A stretch of DNA of 8,726 nt from Flavobacterium psychrophilum (GTDB lineage Bacteria; Bacteroidota; Bacteroidia; Flavobacteriales; Flavobacteriaceae), in the NCBI GenBank assembly GCA_003243255.1, contig QFQM01000190.1:1-8726 (forward strand). Direction: 5' to 3'. The notes under the pieces were generated by a model. The model was given only the letters and a program-made list of their open reading frames with translations, ran no database searches and was not told the origin of the DNA. The position numbers and the translations under genes are program-made. Numbering within the stretch: position 1 is the stretch's first letter; each line of letters begins with the position of its first letter. Shown here piece by piece: positions 1 to 6,529 of the stretch.

Positions 1-1456
1 GGCGGGTATGAAAAGTGAAGAGGTTACCCTTGTAGTATACGATATAGCTTCAGGAAAATCTACAACACTTAAAACTGAAGGCCCTAAAGAGCAATACCTA
101 ACTACAGTTACCTGGTCACCGGATGGTAAAAAAGTATATGTAGGTGTACTAAACAGAGAGCAAAATGACCTGAAACTAAATCGCTATGATGCTGCAACTG
201 GTAATTTTGAGAAGACATTGTTTGAAGAGAAGGCTTCAACTTATGTTGAGCCGCTTCACGACCTTACTTTTGTTCCCGGTAAAAATGATCAGTTCCTCTA
301 CAGAAGTGAAAAAGACGGATTCGAGCAACTATATCTTTATAATACAGACGGCAAGCAACTTAAAAAACTTGGCTATCTTGATGTAGTAATCACTGAGTTC
401 TTAGGCTTTGATACAGCTGCAAAAAATGCTCTTTATGTAGGTACTGCGGATAACGGACTTGAAAGACAAGTATATAAAGTTGAACTTTCATCGGGTAAAA
501 CCATCCCTCTAACAACACAGTCGGGCACACATAATGCCATAATCAGCACTGACGGGACTTATGCTCTTGACAGTTTTAGCAATAGGGTTACTCCAAATAC
601 TGTTACGGTAATCAACCTTAAGGACAAGAAAGATACAAATACTATTCTTACAGCCGAAAACCCGTATGCAGGCAAAACAATACTCCCTAAAATGGAGTTG
701 GTTACTGTCACTTCTGCAGACGGCAAAACACCACTTAACGGAAGGCTTATCTACCCTGCTGATTTTGATGCAACAAAAAAATATCCTGTAATTGTATATG
801 TTTACGGAGGTCCACATGCCCAATTGGTTACAAACAAATGGTTAGGCGGAGCTTCATTGTTTGACTATTACCTTGCACAACAGGGATATGTAGTATTTAC
901 ATTAGATAACCGTGGAAGCGACGCACGTGGACGCGATTTTGAACATGTAGTTCATCGTAACCTTGGAGTTAACGAAATGGCAGACCAGATGAGAGGTGTT
1001 GAATTCCTTAAATCTAAGGCATTTGTAGACCAGAACAGGATTGGTGTTTCAGGATGGAGTTTCGGTGGATTCATGACATCTTCACTTATATTAGATCATG
1101 GTGATGTATTTAAAGTTGGTGTTGCCGGAGGTCCGGTTTGCGACTGGAAATACTATGAAATCATGTACGGTGAGCGTTATATGGATACGCCACAGGAAAA
1201 CCCTGAAGGTTATGCCAAAACAAACATTATCGACAAAGCAAAACAACTTAACAGCAGATTGCTTATTATCCACGGCGCTCAGGATCCGGTAGTGGTTCAG
1301 CAGCACAGTATGGAGTTTATCAATGCATGTATTGCAGCCGGTAAACAGGTTGATTATTTCCTTTATCCAAACCACGAACACAATGTACGCGGCAAAGACA
1401 GGATTCACCTGAACCAGAAAATCGCTGATTATTTTGATACTTACCTTAAAAAGTAA
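1..1456 (+). CDS. Dipeptidyl peptidase IV (S9B prolyl oligopeptidase family), 5'-truncated by window edge
   Basis: This serine peptidase removes X-Pro or X-Ala dipeptides from peptide N-termini, normally in the periplasm or outer envelope of Bacteroidota. The reading frame is open through the first base of the window, so the ATG at 8 is internal. About 485 residues are visible, against roughly 700-730 for the family; the signal peptide, most of the beta-propeller and the Glu motif that binds the substrate N-terminus lie outside. Numbering from the ATG at 8, propeller repeats (WSPDG type) fill about 1-215 and the alpha/beta hydrolase domain about 225-482. The catalytic triad is complete: Ser351 in GWSFGGFM, Asp426 in HGAQDPVV and His458 in NHEHNV. 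A strong hairpin terminator follows the stop directly, so this is the last gene of its transcript. The family call is firm. Assignment to DPP IV rather than another S9 peptidase rests on the GWSFGG and NHEHNV contexts. Confidence 0.93.
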   Translation, partial: AGMKSEEVTLVVYDIASGKSTTLKTEGPKEQYLTTVTWSPDGKKVYVGVLNREQNDLKLNRYDAATGNFEKTLFEEKASTYVEPLHDLTFVPGKNDQFLYRSEKDGFEQLYLYNTDGKQLKKLGYLDVVITEFLGFDTAAKNALYVGTADNGLERQVYKVELSSGKTIPLTTQSGTHNAIISTDGTYALDSFSNRVTPNTVTVINLKDKKDTNTILTAENPYAGKTILPKMELVTVTSADGKTPLNGRLIYPADFDATKKYPVIVYVYGGPHAQLVTNKWLGGASLFDYYLAQQGYVVFTLDNRGSDARGRDFEHVVHRNLGVNEMADQMRGVEFLKSKAFVDQNRIGVSGWSFGGFMTSSLILDHGDVFKVGVAGGPVCDWKYYEIMYGERYMDTPQENPEGYAKTNIIDKAKQLNSRLLIIHGAQDPVVVQQHSMEFINACIAAGKQVDYFLYPNHEHNVRGKDRIHLNQKIADYFDTYLKK

Positions 1457-1464
1457 TAATATTG

Positions 1465-1489
1465 ACGGAGGCTTAGGCCTCCGTTTTTT
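1465..1489 (+). terminator. Rho-independent terminator after the dipeptidyl peptidase gene
   Basis: A perfect 8-bp stem (ACGGAGGC / GCCTCCGT) with loop TTAG is followed by six T residues at 1484-1489. It starts 9 nt after the peptidase stop codon and ends 12 nt before the next ORF's ATG, so any transcript of that ORF must read through it or start within or just after it. Confidence 0.9.
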
Positions 1490-1501
1490 ATACCTTCAAT
1501 T

Positions 1502-2131
1502 ATGGACAATCCAATTACAAAACTCAACCGCTTTACTACCCTTCCTATTCTCCTTGATATGCTTGAGAGGAAGAAACTTACCTTACTTAATCCAAGACTT
1601 TGGGAAGATAAAAACGACTCAGAGATTATTCTCGAATATAAAAGCAGAAAAGGGATCGAAAATTTATTTGCGTTATGTTTTTCTCATGATGATGAGACAA
1701 TCCATCACTGGAAAACCTATTCAAATGGGCCTAGTGGGTGCGTAATTGAGTTTGATGCAAAAAAACTATTTGCAATACTGGATGAAATTCCGGGATTGAA
1801 GCACAGAAAGGTCATTTACAAAAAGATTGATGAAGTATCGTCTAAAAAAACAATAGAACTTACCGATGTTCCTTTTACCAAACGCTGGCCATATCGCTGC
1901 GAAGAAGAATACCGTATAATTTATGAGACCAATGAAAAAATGGATTTCTTTGAAATTGAGATTCCGTTAAGCGTTATCCGAAAGGTTACTATCAGCCAAC
2001 AAATGCCTGAACAGATTTATAATACCATTAAAAGCCATCTTAAAGGGACTACGAAAAATCCGGACAGCAGGATAAGCCGTTCTACTCTCTACGAGAACAA
2101 ACGCTGGATCAATGGATTTAAAAAGATGTAA
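1502..2131 (+). CDS. DUF2971 family protein, function unknown
   Basis: A 209-residue soluble protein with no signal peptide or membrane segment. It fits DUF2971 by three blocks in the expected order: an N-terminal 'LTLLNPRLWEDKND' block (about residues 26-39) in the position of the family's 'p..fNDp.d' motif; 'FALCFSHDDETIHHWKTYS' (about 57-75) followed by GCVIEFD, matching the family's 'cFS......mW..Ya....G.ci.f' core; and 'FTKRWPYRCEEEYRIIY' (about 124-140), matching the C-terminal 'K...W.yE.EyR' signature. No biochemical role is established that I can name; such genes are often scattered singly and differ between related strains. The ATG at 1502 lies 12 nt after the upstream terminator and has no clear ribosome binding site. 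The gene stands alone between two terminators. Family assignment is good; function is open. Confidence 0.85.
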   Translation: MDNPITKLNRFTTLPILLDMLERKKLTLLNPRLWEDKNDSEIILEYKSRKGIENLFALCFSHDDETIHHWKTYSNGPSGCVIEFDAKKLFAILDEIPGLKHRKVIYKKIDEVSSKKTIELTDVPFTKRWPYRCEEEYRIIYETNEKMDFFEIEIPLSVIRKVTISQQMPEQIYNTIKSHLKGTTKNPDSRISRSTLYENKRWINGFKKM

Positions 2132-2172
2132 AACAAAAACGCCTGATACATTTTATCAGGCGTTTTTGTTTT
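2130..2172. terminator. Bidirectional terminator between convergent genes
   Basis: A near-perfect 19-bp inverted repeat (2130-2148 with 2154-2172) surrounds a 5-nt loop CATTT. The GC core is GCCTGATA/TATCAGGC; the outer part is A-rich on the left and T-rich on the right, giving U tracts in both directions. It overlaps the DUF2971 stop codon and lies 6 nt beyond the stop of the facing minus-strand gene, so it can serve both. Confidence 0.92.
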
Positions 2173-2178
2173 TAAAGA

Positions 2179-2412
2179 CTATTTAACTTCTTTGATTCCT
2201 TTTATAAACAACCAGCTCATATAGATCTTATCTCCCCCGGCCTGTCTTGCATATTGGAATTTAGGTGTAAGTATTGTTGTTGCCACAGCAGAAATGAGCG
2301 GTAACATCCAACCTGTTACATGGGTAAAAGTATATAACAGGAAGTAGCTTAGACAATAGAAAAAAACAAATCCTAAAAGATTGTATACAAATGCTTTGTT
2401 TTGTTTGTTCAT
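2179..2412 (-). CDS. Small two-helix membrane protein, hypothetical
   Basis: A 77-residue protein that I do not recognise beyond 'flavobacterial hypothetical'. A short basic N-terminus (MNKQNKAF) precedes a hydrophobic helix at about residues 8-28 (rich in F, Y and L), a short linker, and a second helix at about 33-48. The C-terminal 25-30 residues are polar and basic (PKFQYARQAGGDK...KGIKEVK). Positive charge at both ends suggests both termini are cytoplasmic, with an inner-membrane hairpin. The gene starts 11 nt after the stop of the RlmL-like gene on the same strand, so the two are very probably co-transcribed, and it ends at the bidirectional hairpin. The ATG at 2412 is preceded by an A-rich stretch (ATAATAAG) rather than a classical SD. 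It is probably a real gene, given its tight spacing and sensible membrane topology. Confidence 0.75.
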   Translation of the reverse strand: MNKQNKAFVYNLLGFVFFYCLSYFLLYTFTHVTGWMLPLISAVATTILTPKFQYARQAGGDKIYMSWLFIKGIKEVK

Positions 2413-2423
2413 CTTATTATGTA

Positions 2424-3599
2424 TTATTCTGATTCGTTATTGTTATTCTGGAATTTAGCTCTTTTACTGCCCTCGTACATTTCGTATTTCACAAAACGTG
2501 TCTCCAGCTTACCATTGAATAACTTTATCTTACGCGAAGGCTTAAGCCCAACAAATTTAAGTGCTTCAATGTTTGCAGTAATAAACCATGCATTAGTTCC
2601 CGGATAGCTTTGTTTTAATGTATCACCTATTTCACGATAAAAGCGCTCCATATTTACATCAAGCCTTTCTCCATATGGTGGGTTAAAAACCATATGCAAT
2701 GGCCCTCTTGTTTCTTTCTCAGTCGTAAAGAAATCCTGCTGGCTAATGGTTACGTAATCAGCAAGGTTAGCATTATAGATATTATCTTTAGCTTTAGTAA
2801 CTGCTGACGGAGCCTTATCATAGCCTTTAATAGTATAATGGAATTCACGTGTCTTATTCATCAGTGAATCAACGATTTTATCAAAAAGATCATTATCCCA
2901 GTCGTTCCATTTTTCAAAGGCAAACTCTTTGCGATTTATGTTTGCAGGGATATTGCAAGCGATCATGGCGGCTTCTGCTAATATTGTTCCCGAACCACAC
3001 ATCGGGTCTATAAAATCACCCTGACCATCCCAGCCGGAAAGCAATAACATACCCGCGGCAAGAACTTCATTAATTGGAGCGATATTCGTAGCCGTCTTAT
3101 AGCCTCTTTGGTGAAGCGATTGCCCTGAAGTATCAAGTGCTACAGAGCATTGGTCGTTATGGATATGCAGGTTGATCCTTAAATCCGGAAAATCTTTATC
3201 AATGTTTGGCCTTTTGCCAAAACGATCCCTGAATTGGTCAACAACAGCATCTTTAGCTTTTAAGGCAACAAACTGAGAATGGTTAAAATGATCTGAATGC
3301 AGGGTAACATCAATTACAAACGACTGGTTTGCATTAAGGTATTTAGACCAGTCTATTCCCTGAATACCTTTATATAGGCTTTGTTCATTATAGGCCCTGA
3401 AGTGATAAATAGGCTTAAGTATCTTAAGAGCAGTTCTTAAAGCCAGATTAGCTTTATACATAAAGCCTTTATCTCCTTTAAAGCTTACCATCCTTACGCC
3501 CTGTTCTACTTCCTGTGCACCTAAAACCTGTAATTCTTTAGCCAGAATTTCTTCAAAGCCAAAAAAGGTTTTAGCAATCATTTTAAAATTATTTTCCAT
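2424..3599 (-). CDS. rlmL: THUMP-domain class I SAM-dependent RNA methyltransferase, RlmL-like (23S rRNA guanine-N2)
   Basis: A predicted N2-guanine methyltransferase of 23S rRNA. Its architecture matches the N-terminal RlmL half of E. coli RlmKL, which makes m2G2445. Numbering from the ATG at 3599 (391 residues): the N-terminal ferredoxin-like and THUMP RNA-binding region covers about 1-155 (FFGFEEILAKEL at 12-23); the UPF0020-type Rossmann methyltransferase follows, with SAM motif DPMCGSGT at 198-205 and catalytic motif NPPYGER at 306-312. The tail (KRAKFQNNNNESE) is polar. There is no RlmK half, so this is the single-activity form. An in-frame TTG at 3608 would add three residues, but the ATG is preferred because the protein then begins MENNFKM and TTG is a rarer start. 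A TAnnTTTG box lies just upstream. The family is firm; the exact target base is inferred from E. coli. Confidence 0.9.
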   Translation of the reverse strand: MENNFKMIAKTFFGFEEILAKELQVLGAQEVEQGVRMVSFKGDKGFMYKANLALRTALKILKPIYHFRAYNEQSLYKGIQGIDWSKYLNANQSFVIDVTLHSDHFNHSQFVALKAKDAVVDQFRDRFGKRPNIDKDFPDLRINLHIHNDQCSVALDTSGQSLHQRGYKTATNIAPINEVLAAGMLLLSGWDGQGDFIDPMCGSGTILAEAAMIACNIPANINRKEFAFEKWNDWDNDLFDKIVDSLMNKTREFHYTIKGYDKAPSAVTKAKDNIYNANLADYVTISQQDFFTTEKETRGPLHMVFNPPYGERLDVNMERFYREIGDTLKQSYPGTNAWFITANIEALKFVGLKPSRKIKLFNGKLETRFVKYEMYEGSKRAKFQNNNNESE

Positions 3600-3620
3600 G
3601 TGTACCAATCAAATTCTTGG

Positions 3621-3652
3621 CAAAAATAAACTAATTTTGCCGGTACATTCAA
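3621..3652 (-). promoter_or_regulatory. Candidate Bacteroidota promoter for the rlmL-like gene
   Basis: On the minus strand a TTG (3652-3650) is followed after 21 nt by TATTTTTG (3628-3621), an exact match to the TAnnTTTG -7 element, with spacing inside the 17-23 nt range known for flavobacterial promoters. Transcription would begin near 3617, leaving a leader of about 18 nt before the ATG at 3599. The assignment is from pattern only. Confidence 0.6.
3632..3639 (+). promoter_or_regulatory. Candidate -7 element (TAATTTTG) for the six-gene operon
   Basis: TAATTTTG fits TAnnTTTG on the plus strand and would start transcription near 3643-3645, only about 13 nt before the likely ATG at 3658. No TTG lies at the expected -33 spacing, so the promoter is incomplete by consensus. 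The box lies four bases from the opposing -7 box, and together they form the inverted repeat GGCAAAA (3619-3625) / TTTTGCC (3635-3641). Confidence 0.45.
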
Positions 3653-3657
3653 TGAAT

Positions 3658-4389
3658 ATGCAAAAAGAAACAAATAACTGGTTTGCATCCTGGTTCGACA
3701 CACCTTATTACCACATACTTTACAAGGATCGTGACCATGAAGAGGCACAGCTCTTTATGGATAATATTACCCAATACCTAAACCTGCCTGACGATGCCAA
3801 AATTCTTGATCTCGCATGCGGTAAAGGCCGTCATTCCATCTACCTTAGCCAGTTAGGTTATGATGTAACAGGTGCTGACCTGTCAGAAAACAGTATAGCA
3901 GAGGCTTCTAGATCGTCTAATGAGAAACTTCATTTTACGGTCCACGATATGCGTATGCCTTTTGAGGAGAAATTTGATGCCATATTCAATTTGTTCACCA
4001 GTTTTGGTTATTTTGAAAATGACAGCGACAACCTTGTTACGCTAAAAGCAATACACGACAGCCTTTCTGAGTATGGTTTTGGCGTTATTGATTTCATGAA
4101 TGTAAACCATGTTATAAAAAATCTTGTCCCTAATGAAGTCAAAACGGTTGATGGTATCGATTTTCATATTAAACGACATTATATCGACAACCACATCATC
4201 AAGGAAATAGATTTTGAAAATAAAGGCCAGAAGTTCCATTTTACAGAGAAAGTTCAGGCACTTACGCTTGAAGACTTTGAATCAATGATGGAAGAAGCGG
4301 GCATTTACCTTCTCGACACCTTTGGTGACTATAAGCTAAAGAAATTCTTTAAAAACGAATCTGAGCGTCTAATAATGATCTTTAAGTAA
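3658..4389 (+). CDS. Class I SAM-dependent methyltransferase (Methyltransf_25-like), substrate unknown
   Basis: A 243-residue cytoplasmic methyltransferase with a Rossmann fold. Motif I, LDLACGKGRHS, is at about residues 50-60. The acidic ribose-binding residue is Asp74 in VTGADLSENSI, and DAIFNLFTSFGYF at about 105-117 corresponds to motif IV. The N-terminus (NNWFASWFDTPYYHILYKDRD) is characteristic of a Bacteroidota group annotated only as 'class I SAM-dependent methyltransferase'; the substrate cannot be read from sequence. The frame is open back to an ATG at 3598, but that start would overlap the divergent gene's start and both promoter boxes. The homology-like region begins at 3658, with ATG 3652 the only close alternative. 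It is the first gene of the operon; the ZIP gene's ATG follows its stop after one base, so translation is probably coupled. The fold call is firm; the function is not known. Confidence 0.87.
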   Translation: MQKETNNWFASWFDTPYYHILYKDRDHEEAQLFMDNITQYLNLPDDAKILDLACGKGRHSIYLSQLGYDVTGADLSENSIAEASRSSNEKLHFTVHDMRMPFEEKFDAIFNLFTSFGYFENDSDNLVTLKAIHDSLSEYGFGVIDFMNVNHVIKNLVPNEVKTVDGIDFHIKRHYIDNHIIKEIDFENKGQKFHFTEKVQALTLEDFESMMEEAGIYLLDTFGDYKLKKFFKNESERLIMIFK

Positions 4390-4390
4390 A

Positions 4391-5110
4391 ATGATATATT
4401 TATTACCCCTTTTATCGGTTATTTTAGGATATGTAATTGCATTGATCCTAAAACCGAGCAATAAAAAAAATCTTAAACTATTACTTGCATTTAGTGGTTC
4501 TTTTTTATTATCACTTACCGTTTTACACCTGTTGCCGGAAGTATACGAAAGTGCTGCTCATGCGCACGAAGGTCATGACCACGATCATGGTCATAACCCT
4601 GTAGGTATATTTATTATGGCCGGTATAATTTTCCAGATTATACTTGAGTATTTTTCTAAAGGAGCCGAACATGGCCATGTACATGTTCATGGAGATGAAC
4701 ACTTGCATAAAATGCCATGGTTATTGTTTTTAAGTCTTTGCATCCATGCCTTATTAGAAGGGATGCCTGTTAATCACCATCATGATATGGCATGGGGAAT
4801 TGCAATACACCACTTCCCTATTGCAATCATTCTGACCGCTTTCTTTATGAATTCAGGACTTAAGAAGCCTGCTATAATGTTGTTCATGGTGGCTTTTGCA
4901 GCTATGACACCACTTGGCACACTTCTTTCCGGACAACTTGAAATTATAAGTCATTATTATACTGAAATATCTGCAATTGTAGTAGGTATACTTTTCCATA
5001 TATCATCAACTATCATTTTTGAAAGTAGTGAAGGCCATAAATTCAATCTTGCAAAGCTTATAGTTATTATATTTGGTGTAATTATGGCTTATTTCCTTGA
5101 ATTCAATTAA
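4391..5110 (+). CDS. ZIP family metal transporter
   Basis: A 239-residue polytopic inner-membrane protein of the ZIP (Zn/Fe permease) family, expected to move Zn2+, Fe2+ or Mn2+ into the cytoplasm. About eight helices are visible: 2-20, 30-48 (ending HLLPE), 70-87, 109-124, 134-152, 159-179, 192-210 and 218-236. Two His-rich stretches, HAHEGHDHDHGH (57-68) and HGHVHVHGDEHLH (94-106), flank helix 3 and are typical of ZIP metal-sensing or donor loops. Helix 4 carries H119 and E123 (HALLEG) and helix 5 carries H140-H141-x-P143 (HHFPIA). Compared with canonical ZIPs (HNxPEG and HExPxE), the helix-4 Asn and the bridging Glu of helix 5 are missing. It is one base downstream of the methyltransferase and 10 nt upstream of murQ. 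The family call is good; metal and direction are uncertain. Confidence 0.85.
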   Translation: MIYLLPLLSVILGYVIALILKPSNKKNLKLLLAFSGSFLLSLTVLHLLPEVYESAAHAHEGHDHDHGHNPVGIFIMAGIIFQIILEYFSKGAEHGHVHVHGDEHLHKMPWLLFLSLCIHALLEGMPVNHHHDMAWGIAIHHFPIAIILTAFFMNSGLKKPAIMLFMVAFAAMTPLGTLLSGQLEIISHYYTEISAIVVGILFHISSTIIFESSEGHKFNLAKLIVIIFGVIMAYFLEFN

Positions 5111-5120
5111 AAGTAAATCA

Positions 5121-5936
5121 ATGTCTTTCACTAAAACTACCGAGCAAAGCTCTAAATACAACCATCTGGAAAAGATGCCTGTAAGTGAGCTTCTTCAGAA
5201 TATAAACAACGAAGATAAAACTGTTCCTTTAGCTATCGAAAAGGCGCTTCCGCAAATTGAAAAGCTTGTTGAAAAAACAGTTTATAAGCTTAAAGAGGGT
5301 GGCCGCTTATTTTACATTGGCGCAGGAACAAGCGGACGATTAGGTATTGTTGACGCATCGGAATGCCCACCTACTTTTGGAGTGTCATTTGATTTGGTTA
5401 TTGGCCTTATTGCCGGTGGCGACACCGCAATACGCAGAGCTGTTGAATTTGCCGAAGACGATAAAGAACAGGCCTGGAAAGACCTGTCTGAATACAACAT
5501 TAATGATAAGGATGTGGTTATTGGTATCGCTGCTTCAGGAACAACACCTTATGTAATCGGGGGACTTGAAAAGTGTAATGAAAACAATATTACAACCGGT
5601 TGTATTACATGTAATGATGGTAGTCCCTTAGCCTCTGTTGCCCAATATCCTGTAGAAGTTGTTGTAGGCCCTGAATTTGTTACCGGAAGTTCGCGTATGA
5701 AAGCAGGTACAGCACAAAAACTTGTACTCAATATGATCTCTACAGCCACCATGATCCAGCTTGGTCATGTAAAAGGCAATAAAATGGTAGATATGCAGTT
5801 GAGCAATCATAAGCTGGTTGACCGTGGTGTGCGTATGATAATGGACGAGATTAGTGTTTCTCAGGAAGTAGCTTCAGCCCTACTCCAGGAATACAAAAAC
5901 GTAAGAAAAGCGATAGAAGCATATGGGAACAAATAA
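5121..5936 (+). CDS. murQ: N-acetylmuramic acid 6-phosphate etherase
   Basis: MurQ cleaves the D-lactyl ether of MurNAc-6-phosphate to give GlcNAc-6-phosphate and lactate, a cytoplasmic step of peptidoglycan recycling. The 271-residue protein is a single SIS domain: the phosphosugar-binding segment GAGTSGRLG is at 67-75, the catalytic acid/base Glu81 lies in ECPPTFG (E. coli Glu83), and Glu112 in AEDD corresponds to E. coli Glu114. A second phosphosugar segment, AASGTTPY, is at 137-144. The family signature GPEFVTGSSRMKAGTAQK spans about 183-200. It is slightly shorter than E. coli MurQ (298 residues), from a shorter C-terminus and N-terminus. A TTG at 5097 would extend it back into the ZIP gene; the ATG at 5121 gives the expected MSFTKTTEQSSKYNHLEKM start. 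The 3' end overlaps the next gene by 14 nt. No MurNAc transporter or anhMurNAc kinase is adjacent. Confidence 0.95.
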   Translation: MSFTKTTEQSSKYNHLEKMPVSELLQNINNEDKTVPLAIEKALPQIEKLVEKTVYKLKEGGRLFYIGAGTSGRLGIVDASECPPTFGVSFDLVIGLIAGGDTAIRRAVEFAEDDKEQAWKDLSEYNINDKDVVIGIAASGTTPYVIGGLEKCNENNITTGCITCNDGSPLASVAQYPVEVVVGPEFVTGSSRMKAGTAQKLVLNMISTATMIQLGHVKGNKMVDMQLSNHKLVDRGVRMIMDEISVSQEVASALLQEYKNVRKAIEAYGNK

Positions 5937-6141
5937 AGCTGTCTTAATGAAAGGCATTCGCTACCTTAGCGGGGCATTGCCGTTATTCTTTTTAGGGCCT
6001 GTAGTAATTCATAGTTCTTTTAAGAATCAGGCACATCCTATGTTTATCCCTGTACTTGGATTAGGGATTATTACCTGTATAACAGGAATACTGCTTATGT
6101 TTTTAGGCATTAAAACAATAATGAAAAGCTTATTCGACTAA
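5923..6141 (+). CDS. DUF6095 family small membrane protein
   Basis: A 72-residue protein with two predicted helices, about residues 12-30 and 42-64, joined by the polar loop HSSFKNQAHPMF. The pattern KGIRYLSGALPLFFLGPVVIH...IPVLGLGIITC...FLGIKTIMK matches the flavobacterial family DUF6095 as I remember it; that family has no known function. Both ends are basic, consistent with an in-in hairpin in the inner membrane. The ATG at 5923 lies inside the last codons of murQ in another frame (14-nt overlap), so expression is almost certainly coupled to murQ. A later ATG at 5947 would remove eight residues without touching the helices. The lipoprotein gene starts two bases after the stop. Constant association with murQ would suggest an envelope role, but that is inference. 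Confidence 0.82.
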   Translation: MGTNKAVLMKGIRYLSGALPLFFLGPVVIHSSFKNQAHPMFIPVLGLGIITCITGILLMFLGIKTIMKSLFD

Positions 6142-6143
6142 TA

Positions 6144-6518
6144 ATGAAGAAACTTATTTTTGCTATTGCAACTATTACATTGTTTAGTTCATGCTATCAG
6201 CAGGAACGTAATTGTAAAGACTTTAAGACCGGTAAGTTCAAATTTGAGCACGAAATAAACGGAAAGAAAGAAATAACTTTTTTCGAAAGAACTGAAAATC
6301 TGCAAATAGAAACCTTTAATGGTAAAACAGACACTGCCAGTGTACGTTGGGTAAATGACTGTGAGTACATACTTCAGAAGATCCACCCAAAAAATATGCT
6401 GGAGCAAAAAGCAATCCAGATGAAAATATTAACGACTAAAGAAAACTCATATACCTTTGAATTTTCAATAGTTGGTGATACCAATAAACAAAAAGGAATT
6501 GTTACTAAAATCAACTAA
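6144..6518 (+). CDS. Small lipoprotein of unknown function (often mislabelled 'DNA topoisomerase IV')
   Basis: A 124-residue secreted lipoprotein. MKKLIFAIATITLFSSC is a short basic n-region, a hydrophobic core and a lipobox-like FSSC with the lipidated cysteine at position 17. The mature part is hydrophilic and looks beta-rich, with blocks CKDFKTGKFKFE, ITFFERTENLQIETFNGKTD, ASVRWVNDCEYILQKIHP and YTFEFSIVGD. Cys24 and Cys73 are the only other cysteines and could form a disulphide in the periplasm. I recall close relatives in flavobacteria carrying the automatic name 'DNA topoisomerase IV', which this sequence does not support: it is far too short and has no topoisomerase motif. The gene begins two bases after DUF6095 and ends 11 nt before the TerC gene. 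Identification as a lipoprotein is solid; its role is unknown. Confidence 0.85.
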   Translation: MKKLIFAIATITLFSSCYQQERNCKDFKTGKFKFEHEINGKKEITFFERTENLQIETFNGKTDTASVRWVNDCEYILQKIHPKNMLEQKAIQMKILTTKENSYTFEFSIVGDTNKQKGIVTKIN

Positions 6519-6529
6519 TCTGATAACCG

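Noticed and set aside
509..1408. Minus-strand ORFs of about 100 codons antisense to the peptidase gene
   Set aside because: They lie fully inside a well-supported S9B peptidase frame and have no signals of their own.
1434..1745. Second reading frame overlapping the peptidase end and the DUF2971 start
   Set aside because: It runs through the terminator and out of frame with both real genes; the DUF2971 frame has the family motifs.
2401..2607. Plus-strand ORF opposite the end of the rlmL-like gene
   Set aside because: Shadow of the minus-strand coding frame; no supported start signal and no recognisable product.
3598..3657. N-terminal extension of the SAM methyltransferase to an ATG at 3598
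   Set aside because: It would overlap the start of the divergent rlmL-like gene and cover both promoter boxes; the family-like sequence begins at 3658.
5097..5120. TTG start for murQ inside the ZIP gene
   Set aside because: ATG 5121 gives the expected N-terminus and normal length; the extra eight residues resemble no MurQ and come from overlapping ZIP codons.
5312..5810. Minus-strand ORFs antisense to murQ
   Set aside because: They are shadow frames within a gene having complete catalytic motifs, and their products show no recognisable features.
6472..6484. Palindrome TTGGTgatACCAA as a promoter operator for the TerC gene
   Set aside because: It lies within the lipoprotein coding sequence, with no TAnnTTTG box at a suitable distance; probably chance.
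6519..6529. Mn-sensing yybP-ykoY riboswitch before the TerC gene
   Set aside because: Only 11 nt lie between the genes, too short for that RNA, and nothing like its conserved loops is visible.
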